DNA of 64,000 nucleotides from Lewinellaceae bacterium (GTDB lineage: Bacteria; Bacteroidota; Bacteroidia; Chitinophagales; Saprospiraceae). The position numbers and the translations under genes were made by a program. The notes under the pieces were generated by a model. That model saw only the letters and a program-made list of their open reading frames with translations, was not told where the DNA came from and did not search any database. Positions within the stretch are counted from its first letter, which is position 1; each line of letters opens with the position of its first letter. Shown piece by piece: positions 34,403-42,994 of this stretch. The DNA is taken from NCBI GenBank assembly GCA_020636025.1, contig JACJYQ010000001.1, forward strand, positions 62,001-126,000, written 5' to 3'.

Positions 34403-37400
34403 ATGCGGCTGAAATCATTAGAAATAAAAGGCTTTAAATCATTTGCCAACGACACCGTTCTGCATTTTAATGAAGATGTAACGGGCGTGGTGGGGCCAAA
34501 CGGCTCCGGGAAGAGTAATGTAGTGGATTCGATACGCTGGGTATTGGGCGAGCAAAAAAGCAGCCAGCTCCGCCTGGACAAAATGGCTTCGGTCATATTT
34601 AACGGTACCAAAAAGAAAAAGGAAGGGCAAATGGCACAGGTCACCCTCACCTTTGACAATACCAAAAATGTTCTCCCCACAGAATATACAACTGTCAGTA
34701 TTAGCAGGATCTTGTACAGAAGTGGCGAAAGCGAATATCGATTGAATGGTATCTCCTGCCGACTCAAGGATATTACGTCCCTTTTTTTGGACACCGGGAT
34801 TGGACCTGATTCTTATGCCATCATTGCCCTTAATATGGTGGAGGATTTGTTGAGCGACCGGGAACAGGCTCGAAGAAAAATGTTTGAGCAGGCTGCGGGT
34901 GTAAGTAAATACAAGGCCAGGAAACACGAAACCAAGCAAAAGCTGGAAGCAACCGCAGCGGATCTGGACAGGGTAGAGGATCTTTTGTTTGAAATTACAG
35001 ATCAGCTCAAAAAACTGGAAAAACAGGCAGAACGGGCACAGCGTTATTACGAGTTAAAAAACGAATACAAAAATAGCAGCATTGAACTGGCAGTTCACAA
35101 CCTCGCCAGACACAAAAAAACCTACCAGGAGCTGGAAAGCCAAATCGCTCGCGAAGAGGACAATTATCGGAGCACCGAGGCCATGGCCAGAATGCTGGAA
35201 GCCGATATAGAAGCCAAAAGAAAAAGCCATACCGATAAGGAAACCAGTCTAAGTGAACAGCAGCAGGAGGCCAATCGGTTGACGGGGCGCATTCGTGGCA
35301 AGGAAAATGAAAAGGCGATGCTGGAACAGAAGTGTTCCTTTATTAATAATGACATCCTTCGACTGCAGGACCAGATTGCCCTAAATACCAATACTTCACA
35401 TTCGCTGGCATCCGAAATTGAAGGGTACAGCACAGATCTGAATTATGAGAAAAATGTAGAAGCCGAATTTGAAGAAGGTCTCAATACAGCACAAAAAGAC
35501 CTGGAGTCTGTACGCTCAAATCACAACCTGCTAAAAGGGAACCTGGATGAGTTTATTAAAGATCAGCAAAGCCTGGAACGCGAGATTGTAGAATTTGAAA
35601 AAACAAAAGCGATCCAGATCAATCAGATAGAAAATCTCCGAAATGATGTGGAGCGCACCATGGGAGATATTGCCAGCCGCAGAGAAGAAATGAAAGTGCT
35701 GGAAACCAAAATTCAGGAGCAGAGCAAGGCAGAATCGATACAAAGTGAGAAGATCAGTAAACTGACAGAATCTGAAGCAAAGCGCAAAGCTGAAATAAGT
35801 GATGCCGAGTCGAAGCAGGAAACGCTGGTAAAAAAGTTGTCGGATCACAACCGAATTCTGGATGCCCGTAGGAATGAATTCAAACTCACCAAGAGTATGG
35901 TGGAGTCACTGGAAGGTTTTCCGGAAAGTATCAAATTCCTGAGTCAGGATAAGGATTGGGCAAAGCGTTGCCCCCTTTTGTCCGATCTCGTATTTGTAAA
36001 AGAAGAGTACAGGATAGTTATTGAAAACTATCTGGAAAACTACCTTAATTATTACGTAGTACCCAATGCAGAGGAAGCCATGAAAGCCATCGGCCTTCTT
36101 GGGAAAAGCCAGAAAGGGCGGGCTAATTTCTTTATGCTTGATGCCTTTGATAATTATTCGCCACCACTTACCCTGCTTCCCGGAGGCATCAGAGCTGTTG
36201 AACTTATTGAAGTAGAGGCGCAATACCGTCCATTGTTCGAATATTTGCTCGAAAATGTGGTAATTACGGAGGAAGCATCCCCCAATGCGCCAGCCGGCTC
36301 TGATTTGATTCTTCTTTCCAAATCAGGCACATTCGTCAAAAGAAAATTCAGCATGAGCGGTGGCTCGGTCGGACTTTTTGAAGGGAAAAAAATTGGGCGG
36401 AAGAAAAACCTGGAGAATCTCGAACAGGAGATCAAGAAATTTGAAGGCACAGAAACCAAACTGAATGCCGAATTGGGCATCATCAAAACCCATCTTCTTT
36501 CTTTAAAAAATGCTGATCAGTCAGTGGTGCTGCAACAAGAGCGGGAAGCGCATAATCGTCTGAGCCAGGAATTGGCTGGAATGCAGGCCAAGCTGGATAA
36601 CATCGCTGCCTTTGTTTCCAATTTTGATGCACAGGCCGGTGATGCAAATCAGCGCATTCGCAGTTTGACTGAAAACAACGCGAAGATTGAAGAGCAGCTC
36701 AAAACCAAAACCGCGGCTGCCGAAGCACTCAGAAATAAACTGGAGAATGCAGATGGCTCATTCAGAGATGTAGCAGAGCAGTTAAGCCAGGCAAGTGCGG
36801 CTTACAACCAGCGCAACATCGAATTTATCCGGCAACAGAATAAGGTGAATACCTTGCAGCAGGAACTCTCGTTCCGCGAAAACCGCCGCAGGGATCTCAA
36901 TGAAGCGCTGAATAATGCACAGACTAATTTAGCCAAAAACATAGACGAACTAGGACTGCTCGAAGCAGATATTCAGCGGATTACTGAGGAATTGACGGCT
37001 GCTTATGCAGAGAAGAAGGAAAAAGAAGCAGCATTGAGTGGGGTAGAGCAATCCTATTTTAAGGCAAGGAATGAAATACACGAGCTGGAGAATAAACAGC
37101 GAGATAATTTCCGCAAACAGCAAGACCTGCAAAGCCTTGTCAACCGATTGAAAGAGAAATTCTCGGATGTGAAATTTGAAATTACTTCAATTGGCGAGCG
37201 TTTGAGAGCTGAATTCGGAATAGGGGTAAATGATATTATCAACCAGGAGCCAAACGAACAATACAATCGGGAAACACTCGAAAGAGAGGTGAATAACCTC
37301 AAACGGAGGTTAGATACCTATGGGGAAATTAATCCTATGGCGATCGAAGCCTTCAACGAGATCAAAGAACGCCACGATACCATTGCGGCCCAGCGTGACG

Positions 37401-37948
37401 ATATCAACAATGCCAAAGAGAATCTGCTGCTCACCATGAAGGAGATTGAGGAAACCGCCACTGCGCGATTCCTGGATTCTTTTGCCCAAGTGAGAGAAAA
37501 CTTCATTTCAGTGTTCAGGACGCTCTTTACGGAAGATGATTCGGCTGATCTCTTGCTAAGTAATCCGGACAATCCACTTGAGTCCGATATTAACATCATT
37601 GCCAAACCCAAAGGCAAGCGCCCGCAGACCATCGCCCAGCTCTCTGGCGGTGAAAAAACTCTTACAGCCACAGCTCTGTTGTTTGCTTTATATCTGCTAA
37701 AACCTGCGCCATTCTGCATTTTTGATGAAGTAGATGCTCCGCTGGATGATGCCAATATTGAAAAGTTCAACCGCATCATCAGGCAGTTCTCTAAAGATTC
37801 GCAGTTCATCGTAGTTACCCACAATAAGGCTACCATGGCTGCTGTGGACACTATTTATGGTGTTTACATGCCAGAACAAGGTGTATCTTCTGTTACCCAG
37901 GTAGATTTCAGAAAACTGGACCACGAAGCCATGGTTTTTGAAGGGTAA
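34403..37948 (+). CDS. smc: Chromosome segregation ATPase SMC
   Basis: 1181 residues, the usual length. N-terminal ATPase half has Walker A GPNGSGKSNVVDS (31-38 core). Long coiled coils cover about 170-500 and 670-1000, separated by the hinge (about 510-660, AEEAMKAIGLL, LLPGGIRAV). The C-terminal half has the ABC signature QLSGGEKTLTATAL and Walker B PFCIFDEVDAPLDD. SMC dimers with ScpA/ScpB compact and separate chromosomes. No scpA or scpB gene is nearby. It is divergent from the small TPR gene. Confidence 0.97.
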   Translation: MRLKSLEIKGFKSFANDTVLHFNEDVTGVVGPNGSGKSNVVDSIRWVLGEQKSSQLRLDKMASVIFNGTKKKKEGQMAQVTLTFDNTKNVLPTEYTTVSISRILYRSGESEYRLNGISCRLKDITSLFLDTGIGPDSYAIIALNMVEDLLSDREQARRKMFEQAAGVSKYKARKHETKQKLEATAADLDRVEDLLFEITDQLKKLEKQAERAQRYYELKNEYKNSSIELAVHNLARHKKTYQELESQIAREEDNYRSTEAMARMLEADIEAKRKSHTDKETSLSEQQQEANRLTGRIRGKENEKAMLEQKCSFINNDILRLQDQIALNTNTSHSLASEIEGYSTDLNYEKNVEAEFEEGLNTAQKDLESVRSNHNLLKGNLDEFIKDQQSLEREIVEFEKTKAIQINQIENLRNDVERTMGDIASRREEMKVLETKIQEQSKAESIQSEKISKLTESEAKRKAEISDAESKQETLVKKLSDHNRILDARRNEFKLTKSMVESLEGFPESIKFLSQDKDWAKRCPLLSDLVFVKEEYRIVIENYLENYLNYYVVPNAEEAMKAIGLLGKSQKGRANFFMLDAFDNYSPPLTLLPGGIRAVELIEVEAQYRPLFEYLLENVVITEEASPNAPAGSDLILLSKSGTFVKRKFSMSGGSVGLFEGKKIGRKKNLENLEQEIKKFEGTETKLNAELGIIKTHLLSLKNADQSVVLQQEREAHNRLSQELAGMQAKLDNIAAFVSNFDAQAGDANQRIRSLTENNAKIEEQLKTKTAAAEALRNKLENADGSFRDVAEQLSQASAAYNQRNIEFIRQQNKVNTLQQELSFRENRRRDLNEALNNAQTNLAKNIDELGLLEADIQRITEELTAAYAEKKEKEAALSGVEQSYFKARNEIHELENKQRDNFRKQQDLQSLVNRLKEKFSDVKFEITSIGERLRAEFGIGVNDIINQEPNEQYNRETLEREVNNLKRRLDTYGEINPMAIEAFNEIKERHDTIAAQRDDINNAKENLLLTMKEIEETATARFLDSFAQVRENFISVFRTLFTEDDSADLLLSNPDNPLESDINIIAKPKGKRPQTIAQLSGGEKTLTATALLFALYLLKPAPFCIFDEVDAPLDDANIEKFNRIIRQFSKDSQFIVVTHNKATMAAVDTIYGVYMPEQGVSSVTQVDFRKLDHEAMVFEG

Positions 37949-38165
37949 TTCATCATTTTTCGTACAGTAACCCGGACCAGAGCACCGAACTTAGAAAGTT
38001 ACCCAGGTGCAAATTTTACGGATAGGTAAAAATGATTTACCAAAGGGCCAACCTTTTCTCTGATGGTTTGTGTCTATGTGTTTGAAAGCTTCTGATTGCA
38101 GATGGTTTTGTATTTGCAAGACAGAATTTCCCGCTAAACAAATTCACTTAAACACATTCTATCCT

Positions 38166-39428
38166 ATGAAACAATTGCTCTTTCCATTTATCGCTTTACT
38201 GGTTGTTGTAAGTTTCAGCAGCTGTTTGAAAGACAGCTGTTCGTCAGAACAAACGTATGTAAGGTTTGACCCTGTCTATGTATCCCCAGCAGAAATTCAT
38301 TCAGGTATTGCTGTAGAGGCAGCTCGCCCATTGCATAACCCAGGCAAATTATATGCACTCGGAAAATTTCTGTTCATCAATGAGCGGCAGGAAGGCATTC
38401 ACGTTTTTGACAATGAAGACCCGGCAAACCCCAAACCACTCGCTTTTTGGAGCATTCCCGGAAATGTGGATATGGTGATCAAAGATCATTTCATGTATGC
38501 AGACCAGTACATTGATCTGATTACCATTGATCTGAGCGACATGCAGAATCCACAACTCGTCTGTCGTGTTGAAGAGGCATTCCCATTATATGGATTTGAT
38601 CCATTGAATGGGTACATAGTAGATTATGTTCAAACTGAAGTAACTGAAAAGGTAAAGTGTAATGACTATCGCTGGAACAACACCTGGTTTACAGAAGGAG
38701 ATGCGATTTTTGTAAGTGATGTGGCCTTTGGTTTAGAGAGCTCCAGATTAGATGGAGGTGGATTGCCTGCCGGTGTAGGTATTGCAGGCTCATTTGCCAG
38801 GTTTGGTATCGCCAATGACTACTTGTATACCGTTGAAAGCTGGCTGTTGCGGTCATGGACGCTTTCTAATCCAACATGTCCGGTTCGCAGTGATTCTGTT
38901 TACCTGGGCTGGAATGCGGAAACCATATTTCCCTGGAAGGATCGCCTCTTTGTAGGATCTCAGGCTGGTGTGTTTATTTTCGACAACAGCAACCCTGCGC
39001 ATCCTGTAATGGAAGCCAGTTTTTCTCATGCTACAGGATGTGATCCTGTAGTTTGCGATGATGACAATGCTTATGTGACCATTCATGATGGAACAACCTG
39101 CAACGGGACCTTTAATCAATTGGACGTTATTGATATCAAAAATCTTCCAAATGCCAGCCTCACAAGGACTTATGAAATGGAGCGTCCAATGGGTTTGTCT
39201 GTAACCAACGAGCATTTGTTTGTTTGTGATGATGGATTGAAGATATTTGACAAATCAAATCCGCAACAGTTGGTTGAATTGTCGCATTTAAGAGGTTTGG
39301 ATACGTATGATGTTATCGCCTTCACAGACAGCCACCTGCTGTTGATTGGCGCTGATGGCTTTTTCCAGTTTGATGTAAGTGACCCTGCAAATCCAAAACA
39401 ACTTAGCCAGATACCGGTTGAGCGCTAA
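38166..39428 (+). CDS. LVIVD-repeat lipoprotein
   Basis: About 420 residues. The N-terminus MKQLLFPFIALLVVVSFSSC is a lipoprotein signal with Cys20 as the lipid site (FSSCLKD). The rest is a beta-propeller-like chain of LVIVD-type repeats, e.g. FINERQEGIHVFDNEDPANP, ADQYIDLITIDLSDMQNP, VGSQAGVFIFDNSNPAHP and GADGFFQFDVSDPANPKQL. A longer frame from 38070 lacks the signal peptide at its start, so 38166 is chosen. Cell-surface or outer-membrane-anchored, function unknown. It lies 108 bp upstream of a barrel protein gene. Confidence 0.88.
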   Translation: MKQLLFPFIALLVVVSFSSCLKDSCSSEQTYVRFDPVYVSPAEIHSGIAVEAARPLHNPGKLYALGKFLFINERQEGIHVFDNEDPANPKPLAFWSIPGNVDMVIKDHFMYADQYIDLITIDLSDMQNPQLVCRVEEAFPLYGFDPLNGYIVDYVQTEVTEKVKCNDYRWNNTWFTEGDAIFVSDVAFGLESSRLDGGGLPAGVGIAGSFARFGIANDYLYTVESWLLRSWTLSNPTCPVRSDSVYLGWNAETIFPWKDRLFVGSQAGVFIFDNSNPAHPVMEASFSHATGCDPVVCDDDNAYVTIHDGTTCNGTFNQLDVIDIKNLPNASLTRTYEMERPMGLSVTNEHLFVCDDGLKIFDKSNPQQLVELSHLRGLDTYDVIAFTDSHLLLIGADGFFQFDVSDPANPKQLSQIPVER

Positions 39429-39536
39429 TCAGGGCCCATATTTACCCCAAAAAACCACTCTTAATAAACTGATATGATGATCAAATTTTTGGTTAGAAAG
39501 CAGCCAAGGGGCATTCACAAGAATCAAAGACAAAAC

Positions 39537-40304
39537 ATGAGATATTTACAGTCTTCACTAATCATATGCTTCCTTTTTACTTTGAGTGTAGCTCGAAGTC
39601 AGGACAATACTGAATCGTGCCAGGATGTAATTCACCTCAAGGGCGGGTCTGTTTTTAGAGGCAAAATCCTTGAATACACGGAAGGGGGAGAAGTGGTGTT
39701 TACCAGCTGGAGTGGTGCCCGGATGCAATTTTCTTCATCCAATATCAAACGGATTGTCCAAAAATGCAAGGAAGACAAAGCTGCATTCGTGCCTATTTGG
39801 AAGCAACCTTATGCTTTTAATGAAACTGGGTGGTATTCCACTGCCAGAATCTATGCTTTACCAGGTGCCAGTGGATTAGGCCTTGGATTGCAATTTAGTT
39901 CCGGATTAAAATTAAATCGCCTATTGTCCATGGGTTTGGGGTTTGGTATGGAGAATTTTAATCCTGGCAATAATTCACCAACTACTTTTCCCCTATTTGC
40001 GGAACTTAGAGGCTACTTCATGGAGAACAATGTAAGCCCATTTTACAGTGTCGGAATGGGATATGGGTTCTCCAAAGAAACCGCCGGAAATGTTGATGAA
40101 TGGCCTAATGTTTCCAGTTGGAAAGGAGGATGGATGGCCCAGGGTGGGCTTGGCTACCGGATCGGCAATCATTTTACCTGCCAGATTGGGATTCGCTTTC
40201 AGCACAGAACAAGATCCTGGGAAAGTTTGGCATGGGGTAACTTGAACGGGAAGGATAATATCCTGCACAAACGCTTTGATGTAGGACTCGGCATATTATT
40301 TTAA
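39537..40304 (+). CDS. Outer-membrane beta-barrel protein, unassigned
   Basis: About 255 residues starting MRYLQSSLIICFLFTLSVARSQ (signal peptide). The longer frame from 39474 adds a non-signal N-terminus. After the signal a short domain DVIHLKGGSVFRGKILEYTEGGEVVF looks like an Sm-like or beta-barrel fold seen in exported Bacteroidota proteins. Then Gly/aromatic strands follow with the C-terminal KRFDVGLGILF, typical of small outer-membrane barrels. No family name is certain. It precedes an ECF sigma gene by 77 bp. Confidence 0.78.
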   Translation: MRYLQSSLIICFLFTLSVARSQDNTESCQDVIHLKGGSVFRGKILEYTEGGEVVFTSWSGARMQFSSSNIKRIVQKCKEDKAAFVPIWKQPYAFNETGWYSTARIYALPGASGLGLGLQFSSGLKLNRLLSMGLGFGMENFNPGNNSPTTFPLFAELRGYFMENNVSPFYSVGMGYGFSKETAGNVDEWPNVSSWKGGWMAQGGLGYRIGNHFTCQIGIRFQHRTRSWESLAWGNLNGKDNILHKRFDVGLGILF

Positions 40305-40381
40305 GCACCAACAAATAAACACACACTACTTAATTACCTCATTAGCTCATCATCAAATTAGCTAATTATCACATTAAACAC

Positions 40382-40957
40382 ATGCCCATTTTCGGGAAGA
40401 AAAAATACACGGAACAGGAATTGGTCGATGGCTGCGTAGCCAATGACCGGAAGGCTCAGGAAGCCCTGTATCGTCATTTCTTTCCGGAAATGCTGCGTAT
40501 GATCCGGCGTTACGCCAGAGATGAAGACACTGCTATAGAAATTGTGAATAACGGATTTCTGAGGGTATTTACCAAAATCCACCTTTTTGAGCATCGCGGC
40601 AGTCTTGAAGGTTGGATCAGGAGACTGGTTTACAATTCAATGGCAGATTATTACCGTAAAAATGAACGGTACCTGCATTTTTTGATTTTTGAAGATTTTG
40701 ATCATAAGCAGGATGCCACTGTCCTCCATGATTTTTATGAAGAAGATATTTTGAAGGCTGTTCGTGTGCTACCACCTACGTCACAGGAGGTTTTCCGCTT
40801 ATATGCCATTGAAGGATATAGCCATGCGGAAATTGGGAAAACACTCAATATCAGTGAAGGGACATCCAAGTGGCATTTGAGTACGGCCCGCGAAAAACTC
40901 AGAAAACTAATACAACCAAATGGAGAGTTCAGAGTGATACAAACAGGAACCTCTTAA
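40382..40957 (+). CDS. ECF-type RNA polymerase sigma factor, copy A
   Basis: A 191-residue sigma-70 family factor of the extracytoplasmic-function class. Region 2 is ELVDGCVANDRKAQEALYRHF to RVFTKIHLFEHRGSLEGWIRRLVYNSMADYYRK. Region 4 is LPPTSQEVFRLYAIEGYSHAEIGKTLNISEGTSKWHLSTAREKL. It starts at ATG 40382 and is followed after 10 bp by a protein with one TM helix and a C-terminal barrel, which may serve as its sensor or anti-sigma partner (inference). Confidence 0.93.
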   Translation: MPIFGKKKYTEQELVDGCVANDRKAQEALYRHFFPEMLRMIRRYARDEDTAIEIVNNGFLRVFTKIHLFEHRGSLEGWIRRLVYNSMADYYRKNERYLHFLIFEDFDHKQDATVLHDFYEEDILKAVRVLPPTSQEVFRLYAIEGYSHAEIGKTLNISEGTSKWHLSTAREKLRKLIQPNGEFRVIQTGTS

Positions 40958-40967
40958 TTAAAGATTA

Positions 40968-42305
40968 ATGAATAAGAATTTGCATAATAAGACTGCGGAT
41001 AAGGGCTGGACAGCCATGAGAGCGTTGCTGGACAAGGAAATGCCTGTCGAGCAAAAGCGCCGACCTATATGGTGGTGGCTGGTTTTGTTGTTGATCCCAT
41101 TGTCTATTTATGGCGCACTACAGTTTGGTGGTTTTGCAGAATTTGGTAAAAATCCTGACAATGGAAAGGCGCATCAAGAGATGGCAGGTACAGTGCAAGA
41201 TGCTAATAGCCCCATCATTAGATCAAAATCTGATAATCAGACCAGTATCAACGAGTGTGTGATTTCTCGCAAGAGCTCTGTGGTTGGTCATCAAAATCCG
41301 GATGGCGACCTTAGCAGACCAGAGCTGAATTTTGAAAGTTCTACTAAATTTGAAACCGGTAATGATTCTCCCAACATTGAAACAATCATTGCGAAAAAGG
41401 CGATTCCAGAAAATTTGGCAATGGTTGAAACTGAACAATCGGTGGCGGTTTCAAATGTTGAACCATTGCCTGTAATCCCGGCATTGATAGACACTGATAA
41501 TCAAATACCTGCTGAGTTAATTACCATTGAGGCAGAACCAGTTCAAGCCGTGGAAAGTCCCAAGAGAGTTTCAGAAAAAAAATGGTCTTTGGGAGCAACC
41601 CTTGGCGCTTCCGGTGAGCAGTTTTTCAAAACTTCGGGATATTCAGCAGGCGCCACAGCACAGTGGACTGGCAGGCATAAATGGGGCTTGAGAAGCGGTC
41701 TTCATTTCAGGTTGTTTTACCCGGCTAATAACACAACAGAAACTGCTCGGTTGCGTTCCGGGCAGTATGCTGCTGTAGCAGGTTCGGGCTATGTGTTGGT
41801 AGATGGAACAGGTAACGAACTCAGTAATTCTGTAACAGGTTATATCCCGCAGGGAGAAATCGAACTGCCAGTTACCCGGATGTATATTGTTGAGCTTCCT
41901 GTGTTGCTCAGTTGGAAACCTGCCAGAAACTTCAACCTTTTCGGAGGACTAGGCACGGATTTTATTTTGTCCGTCAAGACTAAAAATGAAGGGCTGATTG
42001 GAGACAGCAATAAATTAATTGCTAATTCCATTGCCGATGTCAGGAGCCTCAATTCTCTGGCGATAAATGACATTGATCGCTGGCGCTTCAATATCCAAAC
42101 CGGTTTGGCTTTTAATGTTGCCAATTCATGGGAGCTGGCCCTCATGGCCAAACTCCCTATAAAGAAACCATTGTTCGAAAGCAAAGCAGAAGCAGATGCA
42201 TTGTCCAGTCCGGACCCTATGGATCAAACAAATGCACCGCAGCAAAAGAGTCAGATATCTTGTTCAATATCAGCTACTTACTACTTCGCAGGTAGTCGAA
42301 AATAA
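40968..42305 (+). CDS. Single-TM protein with C-terminal outer-membrane-barrel-like domain, linked to an ECF sigma factor
   Basis: A 445-residue protein. Residues 1-33 are a charged cytoplasmic-looking head (KNLHNKTADKGWTAMRALLDKEM). One TM helix lies at about 34-51 (PIWWWLVLLLIPLSIYGAL). A low-complexity linker (about 55-200) follows, then a barrel-like domain (SLGATLGASGEQFFK ... SCSISATYYFAGSRK). The head-TM order is that of anti-sigma proteins, but a barrel at the C-terminus is unusual, so the protein might span from inner to outer membrane. It starts 10 bp after the ECF gene. Anti-sigma activity is inferred. Confidence 0.75.
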   Translation: MNKNLHNKTADKGWTAMRALLDKEMPVEQKRRPIWWWLVLLLIPLSIYGALQFGGFAEFGKNPDNGKAHQEMAGTVQDANSPIIRSKSDNQTSINECVISRKSSVVGHQNPDGDLSRPELNFESSTKFETGNDSPNIETIIAKKAIPENLAMVETEQSVAVSNVEPLPVIPALIDTDNQIPAELITIEAEPVQAVESPKRVSEKKWSLGATLGASGEQFFKTSGYSAGATAQWTGRHKWGLRSGLHFRLFYPANNTTETARLRSGQYAAVAGSGYVLVDGTGNELSNSVTGYIPQGEIELPVTRMYIVELPVLLSWKPARNFNLFGGLGTDFILSVKTKNEGLIGDSNKLIANSIADVRSLNSLAINDIDRWRFNIQTGLAFNVANSWELALMAKLPIKKPLFESKAEADALSSPDPMDQTNAPQQKSQISCSISATYYFAGSRK

Positions 42306-42310
42306 GTGAA

Positions 42311-42760
42311 TTAAATACAAGCCAGTTCAATCAATACCAATCCGGCACTTTCTTTCACTGTGTATTTGCCTGCCGGAATTTGTCCGCTGGAAATTCCAAG
42401 TTGAACACATAGGTCGTCACTTAGAGAATATGACTCCTCTACCGTGAACTCCCCTTTCCAGAAATGAGTTTTGTAAAGCTTGCTGCAAAGGTTATGACGC
42501 GGAAACAGCAGGGTGAGTGCAGCGTCTTCTCCCTTTTTTATCAACATGCCCGTTGCATGCTGACAATGTTTGGAATTGCCAGAAATATTCCGGCTGTGGG
42601 TTCCGGTAATTTTGCATATACCGGTACCACGGCAATCATCGCTGGGAATGCCAAAAATTACGTCACAATGAAGAAATAAATTTGGATTTGAGGGAAGGTC
42701 AGGGATTGTGCAATCACGTGCAGGGATGAAGTCACACGCAAGCAGCGCAGTTTGTAGCAT
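42311..42760 (-). CDS. Cysteine-rich protein of unknown function
   Basis: A 149-residue protein on the opposite strand, tail to tail with the barrel gene (5 bp between stops). It has nine Cys residues, e.g. ACDFIPARDCTIPD, FLHCDVIFGIPSDDCRGTGICKI and DDLCVQLGISSGQIPAGKYTVKE. No signal peptide or TM helix is clear. Composition is unlike a random frame: Pro/Gly motifs and an ordered C-terminal beta segment suggest a real protein. I do not recognise the family. Confidence 0.65.
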   Translation of the reverse strand: MLQTALLACDFIPARDCTIPDLPSNPNLFLHCDVIFGIPSDDCRGTGICKITGTHSRNISGNSKHCQHATGMLIKKGEDAALTLLFPRHNLCSKLYKTHFWKGEFTVEESYSLSDDLCVQLGISSGQIPAGKYTVKESAGLVLIELACI

Positions 42761-42994
42761 GACAGTGTTTGCTTAAAAATCGGTGAAAGACGGATTAAAA
42801 GAAGTTCGGCTCAGCAATAAAGCAAACTGAAGGAGGTGGATTATACCGATATTGATAAAAATCAAAAACCGTTCCAATATTTTTCCGGTTCTCTCAGAAC
42901 AAATTTACTAAAAGTAGAAAGCCATAATGCTCCTAGGAATGCGTATTTTCTAAACAAAGTACCCCTTTAGCAAAAATCTGACATCAAGAGAATG

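Noticed and set aside
34372..34794. 140-residue frame opposite the start of smc
   Set aside because: Antisense to the Walker A region of smc; no support.
38070..38165. 32-residue extension of the LVIVD lipoprotein
   Set aside because: A clear lipoprotein signal begins at 38166; the extension would block export.
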